A DNA stretch of 64,000 bases, taken from assembly GCF_004323635.1 (NCBI RefSeq), contig NZ_CP036515.1:186001-250000 (forward strand). Direction: 5' to 3'. Shown piece by piece: positions 35,401 through 43,755 of this stretch (within the stretch, counting starts at the first letter, position 1; the number at the start of each line of letters is the position of its first letter). The translations under genes and the position numbers were made by a program. The notes under the pieces are model-generated. The model had not been told where the DNA came from. It did not search any database and saw only the letters and a list, made by a program, of their open reading frames with translations. The DNA comes from Lichenihabitans psoromatis. Its GTDB lineage: Bacteria; Pseudomonadota; Alphaproteobacteria; Rhizobiales; Beijerinckiaceae.

Positions 35401-35700
35401 TTGAACCAAGCGATGTCGATGGAGAATGGCCTGACGGATCGGCAATTCGGTGTGATCTCGCGCGCGTTGGCGGAGCCACGGCGGTACGAGATCCTGAAGC
35501 AGATCGCCGGATCCGACGAGCCGACGGCCTGTACATGTCTCATCGGGTCGCATCAGGTCAGCCCCGCGACCATGTCTCATCATCTCAAGGAACTCGAAAC
35601 CGCCGGTCTGATCCGGGTCGTGCGCGAAGGCAAGTTCATGAAGATGATCCTGCAGCGCGACATGCTCGATGCCTATCGTCGCCAACTCTCGCTGCTGTGA
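35401..35700 (+). CDS. ArsR family helix-turn-helix regulator
   Basis: A 99-residue winged-helix repressor-type protein. The HTH is visible as HQVSPATMSHHLKELETAGLI (in part, about 56-76) followed by a wing (VVREGKFMKM). CTC-type metal motif is not complete: one Cys pair, TACTCLIG near 41-48. The start is TTG at 35401 because AGGAG stands 6 nt before it; the ATG at 35413 is too far away. It lies about 100 bp upstream of an SDR gene in the same direction, which it probably controls. Confidence 0.83.
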   Translation: MNQAMSMENGLTDRQFGVISRALAEPRRYEILKQIAGSDEPTACTCLIGSHQVSPATMSHHLKELETAGLIRVVREGKFMKMILQRDMLDAYRRQLSLL

Positions 35701-35801
35701 CGATCGTTTCCGCCGGACGCGATAAAACGCGGAGCGCGGACTTGTAACGCTTCGATGCTTATCTAACTGTCTTACCATCAACCCATGTCAGGAGACGGAA
35801 A

Positions 35802-36551
35802 ATGAGCAAGCTTACGGGTAAGGTCGCGGTCGTGACCGGTGCGTCGAAGGGGATTGGAGCCGGCATCGCCAAGGCTCTTGCGGCGGAAGGTGCTTCGGTC
35901 GCGGTGAATTACGCGTCGGATCGCGCCGGAGCCGAGAAGGTCGTGGCCGATATCGTCGCCAAGGGCGGCAAAGCCGTTGCGGTGCAGGGCAACGTCTCCA
36001 AGCTGGACGACGTGAAACGCTTCTTCGCCGAGGCCAAGACGGCTTTCGGATCGCTCGATATTCTGGTCAATAACGCGGGCGTCTACGCGTTCAGCCCGCT
36101 CGAGGCGATCACGGCTGAAGAATTCCACCGCGAATTCGACATCAACGTGCTCGGCCTGCTGCTTTCGACGCAAGAAGCCGTCAAGCATTTCAGCGCGGGT
36201 GGCGGCAGCGTTATCAATGTCGGCTCGGTCGTGAGCCGGATCACGCCGCCCATGTCGGCGATCTATACGGCTACCAAGGCGTCGGTCGATGCGATCACGC
36301 ATGTGCTGGCCAAGGAGCTCGGACCGAAGAACATCCGGGTCAATTCGATCAACCCCGGCATCGTTGAAACCGAAGGCACGCATACGGCCGGCTTCATCGG
36401 GAGCGAGTTCGAAAAGCAGGCGGTGTCGCAGACCCCGCTCGGCCGATCTGGACAGCCGGGTGATATCGCGCCGGTCGCGGTCTTCCTCGCCTCGTCCGAC
36501 TCGGCCTGGATCACGGGCGAGACGCTCGTCGTCTCGGGCGGTGTCCGCTAA
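35802..36551 (+). CDS. SDR family oxidoreductase (glucose/3-oxoacyl type)
   Basis: A 249-residue classical short-chain dehydrogenase: TGASKGIG at 13-20, NNAG near 90, catalytic Tyr-x3-Lys in YTATKAS and the C-terminal [11 protein letters not shown] common in glucose-1-dehydrogenase-like SDRs. The substrate is unassigned. AGGAG with a 7-nt spacer precedes the ATG. It is the presumed target of the adjacent ArsR-type regulator. The stop is 27 bp from convergent comM. Confidence 0.9.
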   Translation: MSKLTGKVAVVTGASKGIGAGIAKALAAEGASVAVNYASDRAGAEKVVADIVAKGGKAVAVQGNVSKLDDVKRFFAEAKTAFGSLDILVNNAGVYAFSPLEAITAEEFHREFDINVLGLLLSTQEAVKHFSAGGGSVINVGSVVSRITPPMSAIYTATKASVDAITHVLAKELGPKNIRVNSINPGIVETEGTHTAGFIGSEFEKQAVSQTPLGRSGQPGDIAPVAVFLASSDSAWITGETLVVSGGVR

Positions 36552-36578
36552 GCGTCACACGACATCCGCGTCACGCCA

Positions 36579-38105
36579 TCACCGCCGATCGGCGTTGGCG
36601 CGGTACGAGAGCGCTTCGGCCAGGTGCGCCCGGTTGACCTCGCCCGAGCCGTCGAGATCCGCGAGGGTTCGGGAGAGCTTCAGCACACGGTGAAAGCCGC
36701 GTGCTGTCAGCCGCAGCTTTTCACTGGCCTGCCGGAGCAGATCGAGGCCTTTTGCATCGAGCTTGGCGACACGTTCGACCACCGAAGCCGGCGCAGCCGC
36801 ATTGGTCGACACCTCCGGCATTCCCAACGCCTCGTAGCGCGCGGTCTGCATGGCGCGAGCAGCGGCGACGCGAGCCGCAACCTCGGCCGACCCTTCGGCC
36901 GGCGGCGGTAGCATCAAATCGGCCGCCGTCACGGCCTGAACCTCGATGTGAAGATCGATGCGGTCGAGCAGCGGCCCGGAAAGTCGCGCCGCATATTGGG
37001 CCATGCAGCGCTCGTTCGGCTGTCGCTTGCAGGCATAACCGGGCTCGAGCGCATGCCCGCAGCGGCACGGATTCATGGCGGCCACCAGTTGAAACCGCGC
37101 CGGATAGGTGACGCGGTGATTGGCTCGCGCGATCGACACTTCGCCGGTTTCGATCGGCTGGCGGAGGCTATCGAGCACCGTCGTCGCAAATTCGGGAAAT
37201 TCGTCGAGGAACAGCACCCCGTGATGGGCGAGCGATACCTCGCCGGGCCGGGCGCCCGCCCCGCCGCCGACAAGCGCGGGCATCGAGGCCGAATGATGCG
37301 GCGCGCGAAACGGCCGACGCTCGGTGAGTTCGCCGCCGCTGAGATGGCCGGCGACCGAGTGGATCATCGAGACTTCGAGCAACTCGCGCGGGGTCAGCGG
37401 CGGCAGGATCGAGGGCAGCCGCGCCGCCAGCATGGATTTTCCAGCGCCGGGCGGCCCGTTCATCAACAGATTGTGGCCCCCGGCCGCCGCGATCTCGAGT
37501 GCCCGCTTGGCGCTTTCCTGTCCTTTGACGTCTCGAAGGTCGGCCCCGCCGATCCCCTTCTGCCGCATCGCCGGTTCGGGCCGGCTCAAGACCTGCGTGC
37601 CCTTGAAATGATTGGCGAGCGCAATGAGAGAGGCGGGCGCGAGAATATCGAGATCGCGGCTGGCCCAGGCGGCTTCAGGCCCGGAGGCGCGCGGGCAGAT
37701 CAGCCCATGGCCCCGGCCATTGGCCGCGACAGCGGCCGGCAGCACACCTGCGACAGCCGTGATGGTGCCATCGAGCGCGAGTTCGCCGATTACCGTGTAA
37801 CCGGCGATCGCATCGGCCGGGATGGCCCCGATCGCCGCCATGATGCCGAGCGCGATCGGGAGATCGTAGTGGCTGCCCTCCTTGGGGACATCCGCGGGCG
37901 CGAGATTGACGGTGATGCGTTTGGCCGGCAGCGCCAAGCCGGACGCGGTCAGCGCGGAGCGGACCCGCTCACGCGATTCTCCGACCGCCTTGTCGGGCAG
38001 GCCCACGATCATGAAGACCACGGAGCCGTTGGCGATCTGCACCTGCACGTCGACGGGACGCGCCTCGATGCCTTCGAACGCCACCGTGGCGACCCGCACA
38101 ACCAT
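36579..38105 (-). CDS. comM: YifB/ComM family Mg-chelatase-like AAA ATPase
   Basis: A 508-residue hexameric ATPase. An N-terminal Lon-protease-like region (1-170) precedes the AAA core: Walker A GPPGAGKSM near 222, Walker B LFLDEFPEF near 300, and a PCRCGH zinc-like insertion near 355. ComM is a branch-migration helicase that extends heteroduplex during natural transformation in other proteobacteria. The start MVVRVATVAFEG at 38105 is the family start; the ATG at 38120 is rejected. Confidence 0.9.
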   Translation of the reverse strand: MVVRVATVAFEGIEARPVDVQVQIANGSVVFMIVGLPDKAVGESRERVRSALTASGLALPAKRITVNLAPADVPKEGSHYDLPIALGIMAAIGAIPADAIAGYTVIGELALDGTITAVAGVLPAAVAANGRGHGLICPRASGPEAAWASRDLDILAPASLIALANHFKGTQVLSRPEPAMRQKGIGGADLRDVKGQESAKRALEIAAAGGHNLLMNGPPGAGKSMLAARLPSILPPLTPRELLEVSMIHSVAGHLSGGELTERRPFRAPHHSASMPALVGGGAGARPGEVSLAHHGVLFLDEFPEFATTVLDSLRQPIETGEVSIARANHRVTYPARFQLVAAMNPCRCGHALEPGYACKRQPNERCMAQYAARLSGPLLDRIDLHIEVQAVTAADLMLPPPAEGSAEVAARVAAARAMQTARYEALGMPEVSTNAAAPASVVERVAKLDAKGLDLLRQASEKLRLTARGFHRVLKLSRTLADLDGSGEVNRAHLAEALSYRANADRR

Positions 38106-38197
38106 GGAGCCTCGCTTCATCCGCAGACGCGCGGCGCAGCAACTTAACCGAGGCGGGACGTAACGTCATGCACCGACTTGAGCCGAGGCGTGATGCC

Positions 38198-38464
38198 TTA
38201 CTCGGCTTCGGCGGCGGCCTGCTGTTCCGGGGTGCGGAAATAGGGCTCGACGACGCCCTTCAGCTTGATGGTCATGGGATTGCCGAACCGGTCCTTGGCC
38301 TTGCCGGCCGTCAGTTTCACCCAACCTTCCGAGACGCAATATTCGTCCACATTGGTCTTTTCGTTGCCATCGAACTTGATGCCTACGCCCCGTTCGAGGA
38401 TCGCGTCGTCATAGTGCGGGCTGTTCGGGTTGATCGAGAGGCGATCGGGCGGCATGTCGGTCAT
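38198..38464 (-). CDS. DUF3297 family protein
   Basis: An 88-residue acidic protein with DUF3297 landmarks: PPDRLSINPNSPHYDD at the N-terminus, GVGIKFDG and TNVDEYCVSEGW, and KDRFGNPMTIKLKG. Function is unknown; the family is common in alphaproteobacteria and some beta/gamma groups. The start at 38464 (MTDMPPDR) is the family start. It is divergent from the XRE/cupin regulator. Confidence 0.85.
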   Translation of the reverse strand: MTDMPPDRLSINPNSPHYDDAILERGVGIKFDGNEKTNVDEYCVSEGWVKLTAGKAKDRFGNPMTIKLKGVVEPYFRTPEQQAAAEAE

Positions 38465-38577
38465 GATGTGTCGGTGTCCGGTGAACGTCTGCGGGGGAGT
38501 AGCCGCTGGGGCGACCGGGCGCAACATGTCGACGGCGCCCGCAGGCGTCTTCGCGCAAACGACGGCGGGATTAACCC

Positions 38578-38605
38578 TTGCGTTCCATCATAGTGGATAT
38601 ATTAT
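38578..38605 (+). promoter_or_regulatory. promoter of the XRE/cupin regulator, giving a leaderless mRNA
   Basis: TTGCGT (38578-38583), 16 bases, and TATTAT (38600-38605). Transcription would begin about at 38612-38613, which is the A of the ATG. No ribosome binding site precedes that ATG, so a leaderless transcript is expected. Confidence 0.5.
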
Positions 38606-38612
38606 CTACTAT
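38590..38612. promoter_or_regulatory. 23-bp operator-like palindrome over the -10 box
   Basis: Left arm ATAGTGGATA and right arm TATCTACTAT, separated by TAT, match at nine of ten positions. The dyad covers the -10 box and abuts the ATG of the regulator gene, so a bound XRE dimer would block its own promoter. Confidence 0.6.
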
Positions 38613-39194
38613 ATGAGTATCACTGATTCATCGATCGACATCCAGATCGGACAACGCGTCCGGCAGTTGCGCGTGTCGCGCAATCTCACACTCGAGGATC
38701 TGGCCCAATCGGCCAAGGTCAGCCGTGCGATGCTGTCGCGCATCGAACGCGGAGAATCGAGCCCCACCGCGCAGCTTCTCGGGAAGATCTGCGTCGGGCT
38801 CGACGTGACGCTTTCGGCCCTTTTCGCCGAAGCCGCGACCCCGGCGCGCCCCTTGTCGCGTCGTGACGACCAACCGACATGGCGCGATCCGGCGACCCAT
38901 TACCTTCGCCGCAGCGTTTCGCCGCTCGGTACCGGGTCGACGGTCGATATCGTCGAGGTCGAGTTCCCGCCCGGCGGCCGCGTGGCCTTCGATGCCCAGC
39001 GGCTTGCCGGCACGGATCAGCAGGTCTGGGTGCTTGAGGGCACGCTGGAGATGTCGCTCGGCGACGAGGTCTTTCGGCTCGATCCCGGCGACTGCCTGTG
39101 GATGCGCTTCGATCGACCGATCCAATTCCACAACCCGACGGAGCGCCCGATCCGCTACGCCGTCATCATCGCGCAGGGAGCGCCACGATCATGA
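38613..39194 (+). CDS. XRE family regulator with C-terminal cupin
   Basis: A 193-residue regulator. An HTH of XRE type (about 12-65: VRQLRVSRNLTLEDLAQ, then VSRAMLSRIERG) is joined to a cupin sensor domain (about 95-190, with the metal/ligand-like motif at LAGTDQQVWVLEGTLEM). Such proteins control small-metabolite genes, often next to an acetyltransferase. The ATG at 38613 gives the conserved start; the open frame upstream is intergenic. A palindrome over its promoter suggests autoregulation. It is translationally coupled (ATGA) to the GNAT gene. Confidence 0.88.
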   Translation: MSITDSSIDIQIGQRVRQLRVSRNLTLEDLAQSAKVSRAMLSRIERGESSPTAQLLGKICVGLDVTLSALFAEAATPARPLSRRDDQPTWRDPATHYLRRSVSPLGTGSTVDIVEVEFPPGGRVAFDAQRLAGTDQQVWVLEGTLEMSLGDEVFRLDPGDCLWMRFDRPIQFHNPTERPIRYAVIIAQGAPRS

Positions 39195-39736
39195 ACTATC
39201 CAGCCTCCGGGGCATCGCCGATCGCGATCCGCAGGCTCGATCCGGTTGAAGCGGAGGCCCGGATCGACGAGCTGGCCGACATCCTGGTCGACGCCGTCGA
39301 GGGCGGTGCCTCGGTCCATTTCATGGCGAATGTCTCGTTTGACGAGGCCCGACGCTTCTGGCGCGATCAAATCGATGGCCTCAAGGCCGATCACAAACGC
39401 CTGTTCGTCGCGGATGACGGGACGCGGCTGGTCGGCACCGTGCTGCTGATGTTCGCGCAACAGCCGAACGCGCGGCATCGGGCCGATATCGGCAAGATGC
39501 TGGTGGCCTCGTCGGCGCGGCGGCAGGGGCTCGGCAGCAGGCTGCTCGAGGTGGCCGAGACCGCCGCAGCAGAAGCCGGTCGCACGCTTCTGATGCTCGA
39601 CACCGAAACCGGCAGTGCCGGCGACCTTCTTTACAGACGGTGCGGCTGGAGCGAGATCGGCGTGGTTCCGGGCCATGCGTTCAAACCGAACGGACGACTG
39701 GCCCCGACCACCATCTTCTACAAATCCCTGGCGTGA
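39191..39736 (+). CDS. GNAT family N-acetyltransferase
   Basis: A 181-residue acetyltransferase with the acetyl-CoA motif SSARRQGLGSRLLEVAE (about 115-131) and the terminal GDLLYRRCGWSEIGVVPG block. Its ATG overlaps the stop of the XRE/cupin gene by 4 bp, so they form a two-gene unit in which the regulator probably senses the acetylated substrate or product. The substrate is unknown. The stop lies 5 bp from the convergent FAD oxidoreductase. Confidence 0.9.
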   Translation: MNYPASGASPIAIRRLDPVEAEARIDELADILVDAVEGGASVHFMANVSFDEARRFWRDQIDGLKADHKRLFVADDGTRLVGTVLLMFAQQPNARHRADIGKMLVASSARRQGLGSRLLEVAETAAAEAGRTLLMLDTETGSAGDLLYRRCGWSEIGVVPGHAFKPNGRLAPTTIFYKSLA

Positions 39737-39741
39737 TCGCC

Positions 39742-41154
39742 TCAGTGCAGGCGCACGCCCTGGCGGATGAGCTCCGCCTGCACATCCGCGAGATTGACGG
39801 CATCGAGCGCCCGCCCGCTGCGAACCGAGATCGCGGCCGCGACGCCTGCCCCCTGCCCGGCCACCGCGCAACAGGCCATATTCCGCGTCGCCGCGTGAGC
39901 GACCCGACTGCCACCGATCGCGCGGCCGGCGACCAGCAGAGCCTGCACGCCCTTGGGGAGCATGGCCCGATACGGCACGTGCATGTAGCGCCCGGTCGTC
40001 GGCAGAATGAGAATGCCGTAGCCATCGATGAATTCGGGATAGATGCCGATCGAATCCTCGAAACGGCCCTCGTGCCTCACATCCCGCTCGGTCAAATTAT
40101 AGACCGCGTCGATCTTGCGCGTGTCGCGGATCCCGATCGTCATGCCGAAATTACGAAGGCGCGCGCTTTCGCAACCGGGCGTGTAGCGGCGCAAGACCTC
40201 GATGGCCGCCATGGCCTGGCTGCGCCCCTCCATTTCGAAGGCGGTGAGGTCGTCCGGATCGGTCCCGTCGCATTCCGCGAGGTGCACGAGGTTCATATAG
40301 GTGAGTTCGCCGCTATCGTGCGCCGCGCCCCAGGTGCTCGAGATCGTGTTGAGATGGGCCGGTAAAACGCCGTCGCGGATCGCCTGGGCGAAGGGCTTGC
40401 CCAGAAAGGGGGAGAACATGGCATCCTCCTTGCCGTCGGTCTCGACCTGCCATTCGCCGGTCGACCAGTCGCGATACGTCTGCGGATCAGCCCTCACGCC
40501 GTCCATGAAGGCGCGTTTGTCGACGCCGGCGAGGTGGAACATGACCGAGGCGGCCTGCATCTGTTCCTTCGGCGTCTTATGGGTCGGTGCGCCTGCCCGG
40601 TGGGCCACGTCCGCGTCGCCGGTCGCATCGATGACCCGCTTGGCCAGGATCGCTTCGCGACCCGCCTTCGACTCCGTGATGATGCCGACGATCGTGTTGC
40701 CCTCCATGATCGGCGCGACGAATTGCCGATGCAGCATCGGCCGCACGCCAGCTTCGCCGACAAGCCGGTCGGCGACGAGCTTGAAGCCTTCGGAATCGAG
40801 CTCGAAACTCAGCGACTGGCTTTCCGGTACGGCCGCCCCCATCGCCTTGGCGCGGTCCTCGAACTCCCGCCCGATGCCACCGGCCTCGATCGTCGCCTCG
40901 TGCCGATACCAGGCGAAGCCCTCGACCCCGACCGCCGTGATGTTGCCGCCGAAACATCCGAAGCGTTCCACCAGCGCGACCTCGACACCGGTACGGGCCG
41001 CCGCCAGCGCCGCCGCCAAACCGCCAGGGCCGGAGCCGACGACCAACACGTCGGTGTTGTGGATGACATCGATCTCGCGCGCAGGCTCGGAAATGGTCTT
41101 GGTCACGGGAGGGAGCTCATCCGTTCGATGATGAAAGCGCGTTCCGATCATCAT
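39742..41154 (-). CDS. FAD-dependent oxidoreductase (FAD_oxidored family)
   Basis: A 470-residue flavoprotein. The dinucleotide-binding motif is VVGSGPGGLAAALAAARTG (in part, 38-56), followed by VERFGCFGGNITAVG typical of the pfam FAD_oxidored group (relatives include succinate/fumarate-type and thiamine-related flavoproteins). IVGIITESKAGREAILAKRVIDATGDAD (in part) carries the second FAD contact. GGAG with a 7-nt spacer selects the ATG at 41154; the long N-terminal extension is rejected. It is divergent from a Rieske oxygenase, and the two may share a catabolic substrate. Confidence 0.82.
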   Translation of the reverse strand: MMIGTRFHHRTDELPPVTKTISEPAREIDVIHNTDVLVVGSGPGGLAAALAAARTGVEVALVERFGCFGGNITAVGVEGFAWYRHEATIEAGGIGREFEDRAKAMGAAVPESQSLSFELDSEGFKLVADRLVGEAGVRPMLHRQFVAPIMEGNTIVGIITESKAGREAILAKRVIDATGDADVAHRAGAPTHKTPKEQMQAASVMFHLAGVDKRAFMDGVRADPQTYRDWSTGEWQVETDGKEDAMFSPFLGKPFAQAIRDGVLPAHLNTISSTWGAAHDSGELTYMNLVHLAECDGTDPDDLTAFEMEGRSQAMAAIEVLRRYTPGCESARLRNFGMTIGIRDTRKIDAVYNLTERDVRHEGRFEDSIGIYPEFIDGYGILILPTTGRYMHVPYRAMLPKGVQALLVAGRAIGGSRVAHAATRNMACCAVAGQGAGVAAAISVRSGRALDAVNLADVQAELIRQGVRLH

Positions 41155-41291
41155 AGGGATGCTCCGACGAGCGGCATAGCGCTTCCGCAACGGCCGACGA
41201 CGAGGTCGCCTTCGCACAACCACGCGACGCCCTTGCGACGGCGGCATGGGTCCATGACCTTTACGCTTTGGACATGTTCCAACGTTCGTGT

Positions 41292-41306
41292 TTCCCTCGA
41301 TGGGAA
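41292..41306. repeat. short inverted repeat before the Rieske gene
   Basis: TTCCC-TCGAT-GGGAA, a perfect 5-bp dyad, 24 bp before the chosen start of the oxygenase and in the divergent promoter region shared with the flavoprotein. Operator status is speculative. Confidence 0.25.
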
Positions 41307-41329
41307 CGCACCAACCCGCCGGGCCAGCC

Positions 41330-42577
41330 ATGACCGCACGCCAAGACATGATTTCGCTTCTGAAGAACCGGAAAGTCGGCTTCTCGCTGCCGCAGCCGTT
41401 CTACAATGACCCGGAATTCTTCAAGCTCGACATGGAGAACATCTGGTACAAAGATTGGCTGTTCGCCGGTCACGATATCGAAATCAACGAGCCAGGGCAG
41501 TGGTTCACGATGCAGGTCGGCGCTTATCCGCTGATCATCATCCGTGGCCGGGACGGCGAAATCCGTGCCCTCCACAATTCCTGCCGCCATCGCGGGTCGA
41601 TCATCTGCAAGACCGAGCATGGCTCATCGAAGCGGCTCGTCTGCCCGTATCACCAGTGGTCCTACGACACCGACGGATCGCTGCTCCGCGCCCGCCACGC
41701 CGCAGCGGATTTCGACAAATCCGGCTATGGCTTGAAGCAGGCCCATTGCGAAACGGTCGGCGGATATATCTTCGTCTGCGTCGCCCAGAACGCGCCGGAT
41801 TTTGCTCCGTTCCGCGCCCAGGCGCTCCCCTATCTCGCTCCGCACAAGCTCGGCGGCGATGTTAAGATCGCGACCCAGAACACCATCGTCGAGAACGGCA
41901 ATTGGAAGCTCGTGTGGGAGAATAACCGCGAATGCTATCACTGCGCCGCAAACCATCCGGAATTATGCCGCACCTTCCCCGAGGCCCCGACCGTTACGGG
42001 CGTGACGGGCGCGATGGATGATCCGATCATCAAGGCGCATTGGGACAAGTGCGAGGCGGCCGGCCTTCCCTCGACCTTCGTGATCAACCCGACCGGCCAG
42101 TTTCGCCACACCCGCGCGCCGCTGATCGAGGGCGTCGAGAGCTATACCATGTCGGGCAAGACGGCCGTCGCTCGGCCGCTCTGCGACGACGTCACGACCC
42201 CGCAGATCGGCACAATGCTGATGTTCCACTATCCCACCAGCTGGAACCACGTGCTGGGCGACCATGCCATTTCGTTCCGGGTGCTGCCGATCGACGCCAC
42301 CCACACGGCCGTGACGACCAAATGGCTGGTCCACAAGGATGCCCAGGAAGGGGTCGACTACCATCTCGACGAATTGACGGCGGTGTGGAACGCCACCAAC
42401 GATCAGGATCGCCGCGTCGTCGAAGACAACCAGTTCGGCATCAACTCGCCCGCCTACGAGCCCGGCCCCTACCTCGAGCCGGACGAAGGCGGAGTGGCAC
42501 AATTCGTCGAGTGGTACACCAATGCAATGGACCGCTCGCTCAACGGCGATCGGGCGACGCTTAGCCGCGTGGCCTGA
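41330..42577 (+). CDS. Rieske aromatic-ring/amine oxygenase alpha subunit (GbcA-like)
   Basis: A 415-residue oxygenase. The Rieske [2Fe-2S] ligands are Cys85-x-His87 (CRHRG) and Cys105-x2-His108 (CPYHQW). The mononuclear iron site is at NNRECYHCAANHPEL, with His204 and His209 and a bridging Glu201. The NRECYHC..NHPEL form resembles glycine-betaine and stachydrine demethylases (GbcA, Stc2) more than aromatic dioxygenases. The reductase partner is not adjacent; a divergent FAD protein is. Starts at 41300, 41330 and 41348 are all possible, none with a good ribosome binding site. Confidence 0.85.
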   Translation: MTARQDMISLLKNRKVGFSLPQPFYNDPEFFKLDMENIWYKDWLFAGHDIEINEPGQWFTMQVGAYPLIIIRGRDGEIRALHNSCRHRGSIICKTEHGSSKRLVCPYHQWSYDTDGSLLRARHAAADFDKSGYGLKQAHCETVGGYIFVCVAQNAPDFAPFRAQALPYLAPHKLGGDVKIATQNTIVENGNWKLVWENNRECYHCAANHPELCRTFPEAPTVTGVTGAMDDPIIKAHWDKCEAAGLPSTFVINPTGQFRHTRAPLIEGVESYTMSGKTAVARPLCDDVTTPQIGTMLMFHYPTSWNHVLGDHAISFRVLPIDATHTAVTTKWLVHKDAQEGVDYHLDELTAVWNATNDQDRRVVEDNQFGINSPAYEPGPYLEPDEGGVAQFVEWYTNAMDRSLNGDRATLSRVA

Positions 42578-42624
42578 GACGCCGACGGCTTGCGAGAGAG
42601 CGGAGCACGAGTCGGGCCGTTGCC

Positions 42625-43719
42625 TTAGCGACCGAAGAAGCTCTGCTCGATCGCGATCCATTCGGGGCCGCTCGTGATTCTGATCAGAGCCTGATCGATC
42701 GACCCCTTGAGCGCGCTCCCCCGCGGCAGCGCGAACGCCATATAGGCGGGGGCCAACAAGCCGCGCGGCATCTCGAGCCGCCCTGAATATCGTTTGGCCA
42801 CGCCATAAGTGAGGGCGCCGACGCTGTTGACGACGGCATCGGCGCGATTGTCGGCGACGGCGTCCAGCGCCTCCGGCAGGTTCTTGTAACGCGTGTAGGG
42901 CAGGCGGAGGCCGTCGAGATATTCGGCGCCCGAGGACTGACCGACGGCCGCGAGGTGTCGCCCCTCGAGATCGATCGTCGAACCCGCCGTGTTCCCCTCC
43001 ACCCGCTCGGCCGTCAGGCGAGAAACGAGGCTCGTCGACAGCAGCGAGACGAGGATCAGGCTGCCGAACATCCAGAGCGTCGCCATGATCCGACCGGAGT
43101 TCGTCTTCGGCGTCTTATCGCCATAGCCCACCGTCGTCATGGTCACGACTGCCCAATACAGGCCATCGCGCAAGGTCGTGATGGCCGATTCTCCATGGTC
43201 GGCGGATCGACTCGAGCGCTCGACGAGCCACATGCCGAACCCTGCCGAGATCAGCAGAAGCAAAATGCCGACGAACATGATGCCGAGGTCTGAGACTGCG
43301 GCCCCATAGGCCATGACGGCCGACAGGGGGCCGGTGGCCTTGCGAACCGCGACGGCGACCCCGGACCGGTGCGCCGGATAGGAGAAATCGACGCGTGCAT
43401 CGCGTTCCGGCGTAATCGTGATCGCGCCGATCGCGACATCGAAGCGATTCTGTTCCAGTCCGCCAAGAACGGCGTCCATGTCCGAAACGGGCGTCAGTTC
43501 GAAGGTTCTCTCGAGACGCTCCGCGACTCGGCGCCAGAGGTCGACGCTGACGCCCGCGATCGACCCATCCGGCTCTACATATCCGTAGGGCGGCACATCA
43601 TAAACGGCGACCCGTAGCGGTGGCAGTCGCGGCTGTTGGGCCGAGCAGACTGAGACGAAGGCCAGCCCCGCGAGCAGCCCAATCACGACGCTGCACCCAC
43701 TGGCCTTGGCCCACCGCAC
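42625..43719 (-). CDS. glutamate-receptor-like ligand-gated ion channel
   Basis: A 364-residue protein of GluR0-like architecture. Signal peptide 1-27. A periplasmic-binding domain (33-130 and 250-360) is interrupted by a pore module: helix M1 about 144-166, pore loop about 180-200 and M2 about 208-230. The selectivity filter TVGYGD (196-201) is that of K+ channels. In the ligand lobe, TITPERDARVDFS contains the arginine typical of amino-acid-binding lobes. Such channels open when glutamate or other amino acids bind outside. It lies just downstream of pstS (36 bp). Confidence 0.87.
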   Translation of the reverse strand: MRWAKASGCSVVIGLLAGLAFVSVCSAQQPRLPPLRVAVYDVPPYGYVEPDGSIAGVSVDLWRRVAERLERTFELTPVSDMDAVLGGLEQNRFDVAIGAITITPERDARVDFSYPAHRSGVAVAVRKATGPLSAVMAYGAAVSDLGIMFVGILLLLISAGFGMWLVERSSRSADHGESAITTLRDGLYWAVVTMTTVGYGDKTPKTNSGRIMATLWMFGSLILVSLLSTSLVSRLTAERVEGNTAGSTIDLEGRHLAAVGQSSGAEYLDGLRLPYTRYKNLPEALDAVADNRADAVVNSVGALTYGVAKRYSGRLEMPRGLLAPAYMAFALPRGSALKGSIDQALIRITSGPEWIAIEQSFFGR

Positions 43720-43755
43720 GGCCGCTGATCACGCGATTCTGCAGGACGCCACCGG

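Noticed and set aside
35784..35804. A six-codon upstream frame whose stop overlaps the SDR start
   Set aside because: The ATG has no ribosome binding site of its own, and the SDR has a good one; short uORFs of this length occur by chance.
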